64,000 bases of DNA from positions 1 to 64,000 of the forward strand of contig NZ_JQJY01000010.1 in assembly GCF_000745775.1 (NCBI RefSeq), read 5' to 3'. Shown in pieces: positions 54,404 to 63,069 of this stretch; within the stretch, counting starts at the first letter, position 1; each line of letters opens with the position of its first letter. The position numbers were made by a program, and so were the translations under genes. The DNA comes from Flavobacterium sp. ASV13. Its GTDB lineage: Bacteria > Bacteroidota > Bacteroidia > Flavobacteriales > Flavobacteriaceae. The notes below the pieces were generated by a model. That model was not told the DNA's origin. It saw only the letters and a program-made list of their open reading frames with translations, and searched no databases.

Positions 54404-54919
54404 TTACTCATTTAGCATTTGCTGATTCTGAATGGCAGAATTTGCAGTAAACTTTTCCTGCTCTTTTTTCAAACTCATTGCTGTATAATAATCCTCGTTG
54501 TATTTTCCGGCAATAACCAGCGCTCCTGCAACCAAGACAATATTCTTGATAATATACTGACCCGCTAATGTTGGTTCATAAGGAAAGATTTCAAAACAAC
54601 TGGATTTTAGAATAAAAAAAGTGGATAACGTAGCCGCCATATGCAATAACAGCAGTACAATAGTTACCGGAATCAATTTTCTCACGAGTAATCCCAAGCC
54701 TATGCATACTTCACAAATTCCAAGAATTGGAATAAAAAATTCTGGCTTTAGCCAAAAAACAGTTTTTGCGACCATGTCACCTGCAGGGCTAAGACCGAAA
54801 ATTTTAAGAAGTCCAAACCAAATATAAATTATGACAAGCGCCATACGCATTAAGTAAACACTGTGTTTTCCTATTTTATCACTTAATGAGAAATAGAAAG
54901 AGTTAAAAGTAGTTTTCAT
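54404..54919 (-). CDS. DoxX/DUF417-like membrane protein
   Basis: A 171-residue inner-membrane protein with four predicted helices (about 22-42, 62-82, 85-105 and 122-140). The segment VIIYIWFGLLKIFGLSPAGD near the first helix and GICEVCIGLGLLV in the second are typical of the DoxX/YkgB superfamily. Members are linked to quinone-dependent redox or thiosulfate/oxidative stress functions but are poorly understood. It lies within the haloperoxidase-like cluster, 38 bases before the barrel gene and 147 bases after the large FG-GAP gene. Confidence 0.75.
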   Translation of the reverse strand: MKTTFNSFYFSLSDKIGKHSVYLMRMALVIIYIWFGLLKIFGLSPAGDMVAKTVFWLKPEFFIPILGICEVCIGLGLLVRKLIPVTIVLLLLHMAATLSTFFILKSSCFEIFPYEPTLAGQYIIKNIVLVAGALVIAGKYNEDYYTAMSLKKEQEKFTANSAIQNQQMLNE

Positions 54920-54956
54920 TTTTCTTCAAGTTTTGGATTATTAATTAGGAGTATCT

Positions 54957-55004
54957 AAAAACAATTCCTTACAATGTCTATATGATACTGTAAGTATTGT
55001 TTTT
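54957..55004. promoter_or_regulatory. Imperfect hairpin upstream of the DoxX-like gene
   Basis: Arms AAAAACAATTCCTTACA and TGTAAGTATTGTTTTT pair with one mismatch/bulge around a 15-base loop. It is followed by a second dyad, AAGTCAAG / CTTGACTT, extending to about 55050. It lies between the large FG-GAP gene and the DoxX-like gene and may terminate, or separate expression levels within, the series. Confidence 0.45.
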
Positions 55005-55066
55005 AAAAGTCAAGTCTGAACCCAGAACAAGGAGTTCGAAAATTTTTCTTGACTTGTTTTTTGCTT

Positions 55067-58000
55067 TTAATTAATCCTGACGCTTTGTAAAAACGAATTG
55101 TTTTTAGTGACTAAGAGATAGGTTTTTCCCTGTACTTTTATTTTTTCCATGTTTTTAACGTCTCCCGGAGTAAAAAATCCGCTTTCAACCGCTGTTACCG
55201 ATTTGAATTTTCCTTTTCCATTTCCTTTTAAATACAATCCGTGACCGGCATCGTTTCTAGGAGTTTCGACTTCAGAATTAAACATATTTCCTGTAATTAA
55301 TACATCCAAATTTCCATCTTTATCATAATCATCAACCATTATTTGATTGATACAACTCAGTTGTGCTTCAACAGGCAATTCATGAATTACAAATTTTCCG
55401 TTCTTATTTTCCAAATAAATACTGGCAAAGGATTTTACTTTATAATGTAAGGCTTCTTTAAGCGATTTTTCGGTATAAACATCAACAAGAGTGGCTTCTG
55501 AAAAACTTTCATAATCTTTGAATTTCTTCTTGATATTCGGAATTTGTTGTGACGAACAACCACGTCCGCGCACCGGATATTGCTTACCATCATTATAATA
55601 GCTCAATACAATATCTTTGTGTTTATCGTTGTCAAAATCTTTCACAAAAATATCAAAGGTCTCATTCGGAGTCGCTTTGTATTTGTAATTCAATCCATTG
55701 TTTCCAACAATATAATCCATGTCGCCATCCTTATCAAAATCGCCTTGCTGAATGCTCCACCACCAGCCTGTCGTGTCATCGTTAAGTCCCATATCTTTTG
55801 TAACTTCTTTGAAACCTGCTTTTGTATTTTGGAAAATACGGATTGGCATCCATTCACCTACTACAATGATATCATCTAATTTATCATTATTGAAATCCGT
55901 AATTACGGCACTTGTCGCCATTCCCAGATTTATAAATTCTTTTGGTGCCTTTTTAGAAATTTCAAATTTTGGCTGTGTTGAAGTGCTCAAATTATGCAAC
56001 AAATAGGTTGTAGTTGGCGAAGGATACTGTCCTGGAACTTGTCTTCCTAAAACCAAAAGATCCTGTTTTCCATCTTTATCATAATCGATTGGATACACTT
56101 TTGAACCACTTACCAACATTCTTGGCAATACTCCTGCTGGTGCTTTGGTAAAATCGCCTTTTCCGTTATTGATATATAATCTGTCTTGTAATTTTGGATC
56201 ATTAATCAAAAATTCATAACCGCCACTTACTACATATAAGTCGTTATCTCCATCATTATCAGCATCAAAAATTAACGCACCCGTATCTTCACTAGCTTTA
56301 TCCAGTTCCAATGCCGGAATATTTTTTTCTACAAAACCATTTTTAGTCTGAAAAACCATTTTTCCGGAATAAGTTGCTGAACCTCCAATGAAATAATCCT
56401 CAAGACCATCTTTATTTAAATCACCTACAGCAATGACAGGCCCGAAAGTTGACATTTTATGAGGCAACAAAACCTGATCTTTAAAATCATCATATTTATT
56501 TTCTTCGTGTTTAAAAACTGGGAAGATTTTGGTTTCAGTCGTAAATAATTGTTTTTTCGGGTTTGTAGCAGCTACGGCTTCTTCTTTAGCATCCTGCTCT
56601 TTTATATGAAGCGTTTGATTTGCTTTTACATTGTTTAACTTTTGTACTTTACCATTTGTCCAAACCACTTTTACTTCATCAATTGTATTTTCTTTACCTA
56701 CACCAAAATGCAGTTCAGGAGCCACTGATGATTGAAATCCTCTTGTTAAAGTAAGCTCTTGCATTTGAGTTCCTTTTTTGGTTCTCACATAAACACGATT
56801 TCCGAGACCGTAAATATTTTTTGAATTGCCTTTAAAATCTACTTTGATATAATTGTTGAGTTTTGAACTTGAATTTTCGAAAACTGATGCATAATCATCG
56901 ATATTATTTACTACAATGTCTAAGTCGCCATCGTTATCTAAATCTACGTAAGCTACGCCATTTGAAAAGCCTTTAAATTCAATTCCCCATTTTTTATTTG
57001 CCTGTTCAAAATTTAAGTTTCCTTTATTTTGAAACATGAAATTATCGATTTTCTCAGATGGAATTTCCTGAGATTTTTTAAGCAAATCTTTTGGTTTTAG
57101 ATTTAACGTTTCAAGACTATGAAAAAAATCATTGTTATTGATTTCTCTTCTTGTTCCATTCGTTACAAACAAATCCTTGTTTCCGTCATTGTCAAAATCG
57201 GCAAATAAAGGTCCCCAACTCCAATCTGTAGATGATGTTCCGGTGATGCGTGATACATTGCCAAAATGCGGAATTCCGTTTTCATAAACTCCGGTATTTA
57301 ACTGCATACAATTGTGCATATATTGGTAATTAAAGCCTGCATCAATTACATCCCAAAAAAGTTTTGGATTCATACTGGACATATTTGCTTTTTTACGACG
57401 ATTGTCTTTCGCATCCATATCTACCTGAAAAACATCTAAATTTCCATCGTTATTGAAATCTGAAATATCAACGCCCATTCCGTAGAATGAATTATGCGCC
57501 ATTGCCTCTTTTACAACTTCTTTAAAAGTTCCATCCTGATTGTTTATATACAGGAAATCTGGTGAGTTGAAGTCATTTGAAACATAGATATCAGGCCAGC
57601 TGTCATTATTTAAATCGCCCACTGTGGCACTTAATGATAAACCATAGTTCTTTACACCTGCCTGTTCGGTAACATTCGTGAAACGATTTCCATCATTTCG
57701 GTATAAATGCCCTGATTCATTGTCTTTAACATGAAGCATCATTTGCACATAATCGCCCGTTGCAGAATTAAATTTCGTAGGCGGATAATTAGCTACAAAC
57801 AAATCTAAGTCGCCATCTTTATCATAATCGAAAAATGTACCCTGAACGCTGTTTCCTATGTCGTCAATACCATATTCTTTGGCTTTTTCTGTAAAAGTGC
57901 CGTTTCCGTTATTAATATATAACTCATTGTTTTTAGGGCCAAATTTTCCTCCGACACTACAATAAATATCTAGAAAACCATCTCCGTTTACATCGGCCAT

Positions 58001-58360
58001 GGTAACTCCTGTATACCAACGGCTATCGCCTCCTACACCAGCTTTTTCTGTAATATCTTCAAATTTTAAATTTCCTTTGTTTAAGTATAATTTATTGGAC
58101 ACCTGATTTCCAGTAAAATAAACATCAACTAAACCATCGTTATTGATATCACCTGTTGCAACTCCACCTCCTAAATAAATATAGTTGTAGGTAAAATAAT
58201 TGAGAGAATCATTTTCTTTCAAGTTATTACTAAACTCAATTCCGGTATCAGAACGGTCTAAAGTGGTAAAGATCTTTTGATCAGAGTCTTTAGAACAGCT
58301 TGCAAGTAATACTAAGCTCACAATGCTCAAAAAACCTGCTATCGTATTTATGTTTTTCAT
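55067..58360 (-). CDS. FG-GAP/VCBS and ASPIC-UnbV repeat lipoprotein, large
   Basis: A 1,097-residue lipoprotein (lipobox LLASC) predicted to form two beta-propellers. The first half has seven or more FG-GAP repeats with calcium loops (DINNDGLVD, DVNGDGFLD, DYDKDGDLD, DLNNDSWPD, DFNNDGNLD, DFDNDGNKD, DLDNDGDLD), closed by an ASPIC/UnbV domain (NNYIKVDFKG...VKVVWTNGKVQ, about 515-600). The second half has another propeller of similar repeats (DLNKDGLED through DYDKDGNLD). I chose the ATG at 58360. Proteins of this CRTAC1-like family lie beside SusC/SusD genes in many Bacteroidota, without known function; binding of a ligand or partner at the surface is inferred. Confidence 0.88.
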   Translation of the reverse strand: MKNINTIAGFLSIVSLVLLASCSKDSDQKIFTTLDRSDTGIEFSNNLKENDSLNYFTYNYIYLGGGVATGDINNDGLVDVYFTGNQVSNKLYLNKGNLKFEDITEKAGVGGDSRWYTGVTMADVNGDGFLDIYCSVGGKFGPKNNELYINNGNGTFTEKAKEYGIDDIGNSVQGTFFDYDKDGDLDLFVANYPPTKFNSATGDYVQMMLHVKDNESGHLYRNDGNRFTNVTEQAGVKNYGLSLSATVGDLNNDSWPDIYVSNDFNSPDFLYINNQDGTFKEVVKEAMAHNSFYGMGVDISDFNNDGNLDVFQVDMDAKDNRRKKANMSSMNPKLFWDVIDAGFNYQYMHNCMQLNTGVYENGIPHFGNVSRITGTSSTDWSWGPLFADFDNDGNKDLFVTNGTRREINNNDFFHSLETLNLKPKDLLKKSQEIPSEKIDNFMFQNKGNLNFEQANKKWGIEFKGFSNGVAYVDLDNDGDLDIVVNNIDDYASVFENSSSKLNNYIKVDFKGNSKNIYGLGNRVYVRTKKGTQMQELTLTRGFQSSVAPELHFGVGKENTIDEVKVVWTNGKVQKLNNVKANQTLHIKEQDAKEEAVAATNPKKQLFTTETKIFPVFKHEENKYDDFKDQVLLPHKMSTFGPVIAVGDLNKDGLEDYFIGGSATYSGKMVFQTKNGFVEKNIPALELDKASEDTGALIFDADNDGDNDLYVVSGGYEFLINDPKLQDRLYINNGKGDFTKAPAGVLPRMLVSGSKVYPIDYDKDGKQDLLVLGRQVPGQYPSPTTTYLLHNLSTSTQPKFEISKKAPKEFINLGMATSAVITDFNNDKLDDIIVVGEWMPIRIFQNTKAGFKEVTKDMGLNDDTTGWWWSIQQGDFDKDGDMDYIVGNNGLNYKYKATPNETFDIFVKDFDNDKHKDIVLSYYNDGKQYPVRGRGCSSQQIPNIKKKFKDYESFSEATLVDVYTEKSLKEALHYKVKSFASIYLENKNGKFVIHELPVEAQLSCINQIMVDDYDKDGNLDVLITGNMFNSEVETPRNDAGHGLYLKGNGKGKFKSVTAVESGFFTPGDVKNMEKIKVQGKTYLLVTKNNSFLQSVRIN

Positions 58361-58423
58361 TTTTATATTTCTAAAATTTATCAATTTGTCTAATGGATTA
58401 ACCTATTAACTCTTAGCATTTTA

Positions 58424-60634
58424 TTACATACAGATAGGCGATCTCGCTCCGGCCGTAGGAAAGGAAAGTTTTTTAAGATTTATGTTTGAAAATTCTTTTT
58501 CGCCTTCAATAATTTTGATGAATTGATTTGGCTTTACATTTTTAAACACTTGCTTTTTCTGATTTTTTGGCCAGATAATTTCGATTTGATCAATGATTTT
58601 TGTTTGTCCAATTCCAATTTCCATTCGCAATGCCGAGGCTCCGAAACTTCCACCTGAATTTACTATTCTGTATACCGATCTTGGAATACCTTTTTCTTTG
58701 AAACTTACTTTTATTTTGGCACCAATTGCAGAACGATTGCTCTCTGTGCCTTCTAACTTCATCTTTATCCAACGGTTGTTGTTTTGGCCTGGATTCAGGT
58801 ATAAAGAATTATTGAAAGCATCTCCAAAATAAGCACCTCCAACTTCAATGAAAATATCGCTGTCACCATCATTATCTAAATCATTAAAAGCTACGGCGTG
58901 CCCTTTTTGAAGATTTCCCATACGACTTGAAACTGTGACATCTGCGAATTTTCCGTTGCCCATATTTCTGAATAATTTATTAGGAGATAAGGATTTATAA
59001 TCTGGATTTCCAGTGCCGAGGTACATATCCAGAAATCCATCGTTATCAAGATCTCCAAAATTGGAACCCATTGCAAAAACAGTTTTACTCAGACCCGATA
59101 TTTCAGAAACATCAGAAAAAGTGCCGTCATGATTATTGTGATACAAATACATTTTGCTGCTACCATTTGGAATATTTAATGCTTCCATTGCAATTTCACC
59201 TGCAATTGATCCGTTAAACTGATAACCGCAAACAAAAATATCTTGCCAGCCATCATTGTCATAATCCCAAAACCAGGTTGGAAAAGTCATGACATTAATT
59301 CCTGCTAAACCAGCTTCGTCTGTAACGTCTTTAAATTGCGGAATGCCATTTTTAAGTCCGGTATTTTTTAATAATATTTTCTTTTTATTCATTCCGGAAA
59401 GAAACAAATCGATATCGCCATCATTATCATAATCCGCTGATGTTGCTCCTTTGATATAACTAACAACATCGCATTTAGCCGCTTTGGCTACATTAGTAAA
59501 TATTCCGTCCTGATTATTGAGATACAATTCAGAAGGATAAACTCCATCATCTGAGGACTCGTTTCCAATAAATAAGTCTAAATAACCGTCATTATTAAAA
59601 TCGTTCCAGTTTCCGGCTTGAGTAGGAAATTCAGAATACAGACCACTTTTAATAGTCACATCTGTAAAAGTGCCATCGCCGTTGTTGCGTAATAATGAGT
59701 TGGGTTGTCTACCGTATTTACGCATCCAGGCACCTCTTAAAACGAAAATATCAACATTACCGTCATTATCATAATCCGCCTGAATCATGTTCAAACCGCC
59801 TTTAAATCTTCCTATTTCTGAACTTTTAGATAAATCCGAAAATTTTCCTTTCAGATCATTTTGATAGTAATGCATAACGCCGTCCAGACTCCAGTCTGAG
59901 GTTACAATATCCAAATAGTCGTCATTATTGAAATCATCAACAATCACTCCTCCTGACATATTTCTGCTCTTTATGCCAACATTTGGAGCGACATCTAAAA
60001 ATGGTTTTACATGGTATTCCGAAGCGTCTTTATTAAGATTGGGTATCAGCCATTTTTGAGGAACTTCTGACGGATAGCCCCCTAATGTCATGTAAGCGAT
60101 ATTAAGCAACCATCTTGATTCATAATCGTTAGCATCTAAATCCAATAACTTCTTATAAATTTCAATTGCATTTTGAGATCCTTGACGTACGGTATGAATA
60201 CCGTTTTTTTGAATGGGCATAATACACGATTCCGGATTGTGGTAATTCACGCAATTTTGTTTTTCACCAAGTCTCATATAAGCAATTGCAAGGCATTTTA
60301 ACGCTTGCGGATCATCTTTTCCATCAATCGCTTTTTTTCTTTTGATGGCATTTTCCATAATTGATACAGATTCAGCTTCTTTCCCGAATTTCAATAATGC
60401 ATTCCCTTTGTTTAATTCGTTGAATAATTTAAAAAAACCTTCATCAGAACTTTTAATTATTGAATCGTAATAAGCCACTTCTGCCTGAGCTGCGAATGGA
60501 TTATTTTTCACATTATACATCTTCTTTCTGGCACCTAAAATCTTGATCATTTTATCATTAGGATTAGAAAAATAATCGCATGAAACCGTCAAAACAGATA
60601 CTATAGATAAAAATATTAGTGGCTTAATTTTCAT
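58424..60634 (-). CDS. FG-GAP/VCBS and ASPIC-UnbV repeat lipoprotein with helical N-terminus
   Basis: A 736-residue lipoprotein (lipobox LTVSC). Residues about 25-200 are helical and TPR-like (KCLAIAYMRLGEKQNCVNY). A single seven-repeat propeller follows (DFNNDDYLD, DYDNDGNVD, DFNNDGYLD, DYDNDGDID, DYDNDGWQD, DLDNDGFLD, DLDNDGDSD). It ends with an ASPIC/UnbV domain (NNRWIKMKLEG...IEIIWPKNQKK, about 605-715). The ATG at 60634 is used; an upstream ATG at 60691 would overlap the preceding gene by 8 bases and put 19 polar residues before the signal. Related to but distinct from the larger neighbour; the TPR part suggests a protein-binding role. Confidence 0.87.
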   Translation of the reverse strand: MKIKPLIFLSIVSVLTVSCDYFSNPNDKMIKILGARKKMYNVKNNPFAAQAEVAYYDSIIKSSDEGFFKLFNELNKGNALLKFGKEAESVSIMENAIKRKKAIDGKDDPQALKCLAIAYMRLGEKQNCVNYHNPESCIMPIQKNGIHTVRQGSQNAIEIYKKLLDLDANDYESRWLLNIAYMTLGGYPSEVPQKWLIPNLNKDASEYHVKPFLDVAPNVGIKSRNMSGGVIVDDFNNDDYLDIVTSDWSLDGVMHYYQNDLKGKFSDLSKSSEIGRFKGGLNMIQADYDNDGNVDIFVLRGAWMRKYGRQPNSLLRNNGDGTFTDVTIKSGLYSEFPTQAGNWNDFNNDGYLDLFIGNESSDDGVYPSELYLNNQDGIFTNVAKAAKCDVVSYIKGATSADYDNDGDIDLFLSGMNKKKILLKNTGLKNGIPQFKDVTDEAGLAGINVMTFPTWFWDYDNDGWQDIFVCGYQFNGSIAGEIAMEALNIPNGSSKMYLYHNNHDGTFSDVSEISGLSKTVFAMGSNFGDLDNDGFLDMYLGTGNPDYKSLSPNKLFRNMGNGKFADVTVSSRMGNLQKGHAVAFNDLDNDGDSDIFIEVGGAYFGDAFNNSLYLNPGQNNNRWIKMKLEGTESNRSAIGAKIKVSFKEKGIPRSVYRIVNSGGSFGASALRMEIGIGQTKIIDQIEIIWPKNQKKQVFKNVKPNQFIKIIEGEKEFSNINLKKLSFPTAGARSPICM

Positions 60635-60683
60635 AATTAAAACATTTTTAGAATAGCAAAATCCCTTTTGAATATTAGAAAAC

Positions 60684-62180
60684 TTATTCAATTGAAGTGA
60701 TTTTATCGATCGTTTTGTTTCCGATATGAAAATTGTAGAATTTCCAAACCTCGTGAGCTACATTTCTACCCAGTTTTAGTCCTTCAACATTATCTGCCTG
60801 AATATGATAGCCTCCCATAACTCTGGAAATTCCAGCCATATTTGCTGTTTCTGTAAACGTTGGGAATTTTAGAACAACAGGTTTTCCGATGTTATTTGGT
60901 TCTGTCATTGATCCTGGCGTACTCACAGTTGCAGATTCTCCAAAAGTGTCATTTCCTGTCCATAATTTTAATGCTTCACCGCAGCCACCACTAATTGTAC
61001 TATGTCCGGAAACATAACCTGGAAAAGCTGGGCATAAAAAAATATCTGGTGAATACGGTCTCCAGTCTTGTCCTTTCATATCTATATTTCCAAAACCAGG
61101 TCCGCCCCAGGCATTTATAGTCTTGTCTTTAAAATAATAATGTACTAAAGCATAAGGACGAGCAAAATCGTAAAACATTTTTGTATCCCAACAGGCTATA
61201 AAACAATCCATAGCCGTCACTTGATTGTAGAAAAACATTTTCACATCCTGATCAAGCGTGTGCTTATCACGTCTTGAAACATCCTGAGCAAATTTTAGCC
61301 AGTGTCCAGCTTGTTGTACTGATTTTGGACCATCACGCATAAATTCTACTAATGCTTTTTGTTCGTTAGTAAGATTATGTTGCAAGTCGATTAATTCTTT
61401 AACTTCATTTTTAAGTTGTTCTGAATCTAAAGAAGGCGGAGGCATTGCACGAAACTGATCTCCAGATTTTAAACCAACAGGCTTTACTTTGCCCCAAAAT
61501 GGTGTCATACAACCTGGCGCGAACTTACCGCCTTTTCCGTCTGAAAAATATTTTGGTTGCCAGTGATTTACATCAACCATTTCATCTGCAGTATTTACTG
61601 GCTTATAATTTACATAATTAAAATAGGGAGTTCCGTTTGATCCATCTTCTTCTCCATATTGATTTGAACCGTCATGTTTTCTAGCTTCGATAACCGCTTT
61701 AGCTGCTAAATTTCCTATTCCTACTGGTGTTTTAGGATCAAGAGATTTATCATTAGAATCCAATCCTAATTCAATCATATAAGCCTTAAACATTTCTTTA
61801 TCCGAAAAATAATATTCACTTAAGGCACCATAAGCAGCATAACTAATAGCAATCTCCTTGTTTTTGAGTGTTTGTTCTTTTTGAGGTCTTCTTTCTGCAT
61901 CTTTTAAATATACCGGAATTGCCTTTTGATCATAACGGCTCCAGGCATCAAAAACAGCAACAAAAGTTAATCCTAAAAAACGGGAAGTTACGGTTGGTCT
62001 CGGCTTAAATTTATCCGTATCATTTGCTGTTGCACGAATAGCAATTTCGCTCCATTTATAAGCCATATTGCTTGCTCCTGTTGGTTCAGGTTGTTTTTTA
62101 TTGTCTTTGTTTTGGGCAAACGCAGATAGGCTTAAAGCACTAAACAGTAGCACTTTAAACAAAAATTTATAAATTTTCAT
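60684..62180 (-). CDS. Vanadium haloperoxidase / PAP2-like enzyme (copy 1)
   Basis: A 498-residue periplasmic protein with a cleavable signal peptide (ending LSAFAQ), unlike the lipoprotein copy at 51890. The vanadate/phosphate pocket is complete: KMFYDFARP (K-x6-RP), GYVSGHSTIS (SGH) and SRVMGGYHIQAD (SR-x5-H-x3-D). It also has haloperoxidase-like upstream helices (FFYNQVTAMDCFIACWDTK). Both copies have VSGH where many family members have PSGH. Haloperoxidase versus phosphatase activity cannot be decided here. It opens the run of enzyme and propeller genes downstream of the SusD gene. Confidence 0.86.
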   Translation of the reverse strand: MKIYKFLFKVLLFSALSLSAFAQNKDNKKQPEPTGASNMAYKWSEIAIRATANDTDKFKPRPTVTSRFLGLTFVAVFDAWSRYDQKAIPVYLKDAERRPQKEQTLKNKEIAISYAAYGALSEYYFSDKEMFKAYMIELGLDSNDKSLDPKTPVGIGNLAAKAVIEARKHDGSNQYGEEDGSNGTPYFNYVNYKPVNTADEMVDVNHWQPKYFSDGKGGKFAPGCMTPFWGKVKPVGLKSGDQFRAMPPPSLDSEQLKNEVKELIDLQHNLTNEQKALVEFMRDGPKSVQQAGHWLKFAQDVSRRDKHTLDQDVKMFFYNQVTAMDCFIACWDTKMFYDFARPYALVHYYFKDKTINAWGGPGFGNIDMKGQDWRPYSPDIFLCPAFPGYVSGHSTISGGCGEALKLWTGNDTFGESATVSTPGSMTEPNNIGKPVVLKFPTFTETANMAGISRVMGGYHIQADNVEGLKLGRNVAHEVWKFYNFHIGNKTIDKITSIE

Positions 62181-62216
62181 TTGGTTAGGTTTATATGGTT
62201 ATGTAATAGTTTCTTA

Positions 62217-62237
62217 AATCAATTATTCTAATTGATT
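62217..62237. promoter_or_regulatory. Inverted repeat upstream of the haloperoxidase-like gene
   Basis: AATCAATTA / TAATTGATT, nine-base perfect arms around TTC, extendable with one bulge to CTTAA / TTAAG outside. It sits 37 bases before the start codon at 62180, so it may be an operator or leader structure. No T-run for termination. Confidence 0.4.
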
Positions 62238-62345
62238 AAGTGAAAAATTTAAATAATCAGAATTCATCTTATGGCAACACCAAAGATTGAATTGAGGACT
62301 TGATTGATAGTCAAGACTTTTTAAATTTTTAACGTGAAAGAAATA

Positions 62346-62891
62346 TTATACCATATCGGGAGGAGGACAAATGGTAGTAAAATACCCTGAAAGAAGGTCT
62401 CTTTTTGGAGTATACGGACACAATTTTTCAGGGAAAAATACTTTGGATGCAGTAACAACCAAATCAATTGTATCATTATTAGGAATGTAATCCGTAATGA
62501 AGGATTTCATTAATTTTTTACTTGGATTTTCTTTGTTAGAAGAGGTATCAAATATCTGACTGTCAACAATTTTTTTCAAATCCTTGCTAAAAACTTTGGT
62601 ATAAGAATTTTTTAGACAATATAACTTTAAGACATTGTTTACTATTCTCTTCTTAAAAACATGATAGGTTTTATTTTCAATTGTAAAATCTTCATTAACT
62701 TCCTCAAAACCAGAATCTACGACATAGGCATAAGGATCAATTTGAACTTCAATAACTTCAAAATTTGAATCCTCAGTTTTTTCCATAGCAGTCACCCATA
62801 TTTGCTCTTGTTGTTCAGCAAACATCATATAAAATCCTAAAACATTGTAAAACAATGTTACGATTAAAAAAAGTGATGCAATTTTTTTCAT
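62346..62891 (-). CDS. Hypothetical small exported protein
   Basis: A 181-residue protein of no family I can name. An N-terminal hydrophobic stretch (about 4-24) could be a signal peptide or anchor. A central part of mixed strands and charged helices follows (KTYHVFKKRIVNNVLKLYC), with cysteines near 112 and 158, and then an unusual end, TTICPPPDMV. Small proteins with a Pro-rich tail occur next to outer-membrane receptor genes in Bacteroidota, and this one lies between the SusD gene and the haloperoxidase-like gene. Function unknown; expression as part of the series is not certain, since a terminator-like hairpin precedes it at 62997. Confidence 0.65.
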   Translation of the reverse strand: MKKIASLFLIVTLFYNVLGFYMMFAEQQEQIWVTAMEKTEDSNFEVIEVQIDPYAYVVDSGFEEVNEDFTIENKTYHVFKKRIVNNVLKLYCLKNSYTKVFSKDLKKIVDSQIFDTSSNKENPSKKLMKSFITDYIPNNDTIDLVVTASKVFFPEKLCPYTPKRDLLSGYFTTICPPPDMV

Positions 62892-62996
62892 CTTGAATAA
62901 AACTGGTCTGTGGTATTTAAAAATGTATTTTAATAGTAAAACAGAAAATTATAAGTATCTAATTTTTAATGGTTTTTCAGAATATAAAATAGTGAT

Positions 62997-63022
62997 AAAC
63001 AGCGCACTTGCATGCGCTGTTT
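62997..63022 (-). terminator. Terminator hairpin after the SusD gene
   Basis: Arms AAACAGCGCA / TGCGCTGTTT (62997-63006 and 63013-63022) with a six-base loop. It lies 47 bases after the SusD stop in the minus direction. The T-rich stretch after it is weak, so partial termination is possible. Confidence 0.65.
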
Positions 63023-63069
63023 GTCAAACTACTAACTAACTCTAACTTAAACTAACTAACTTCGTTCAA

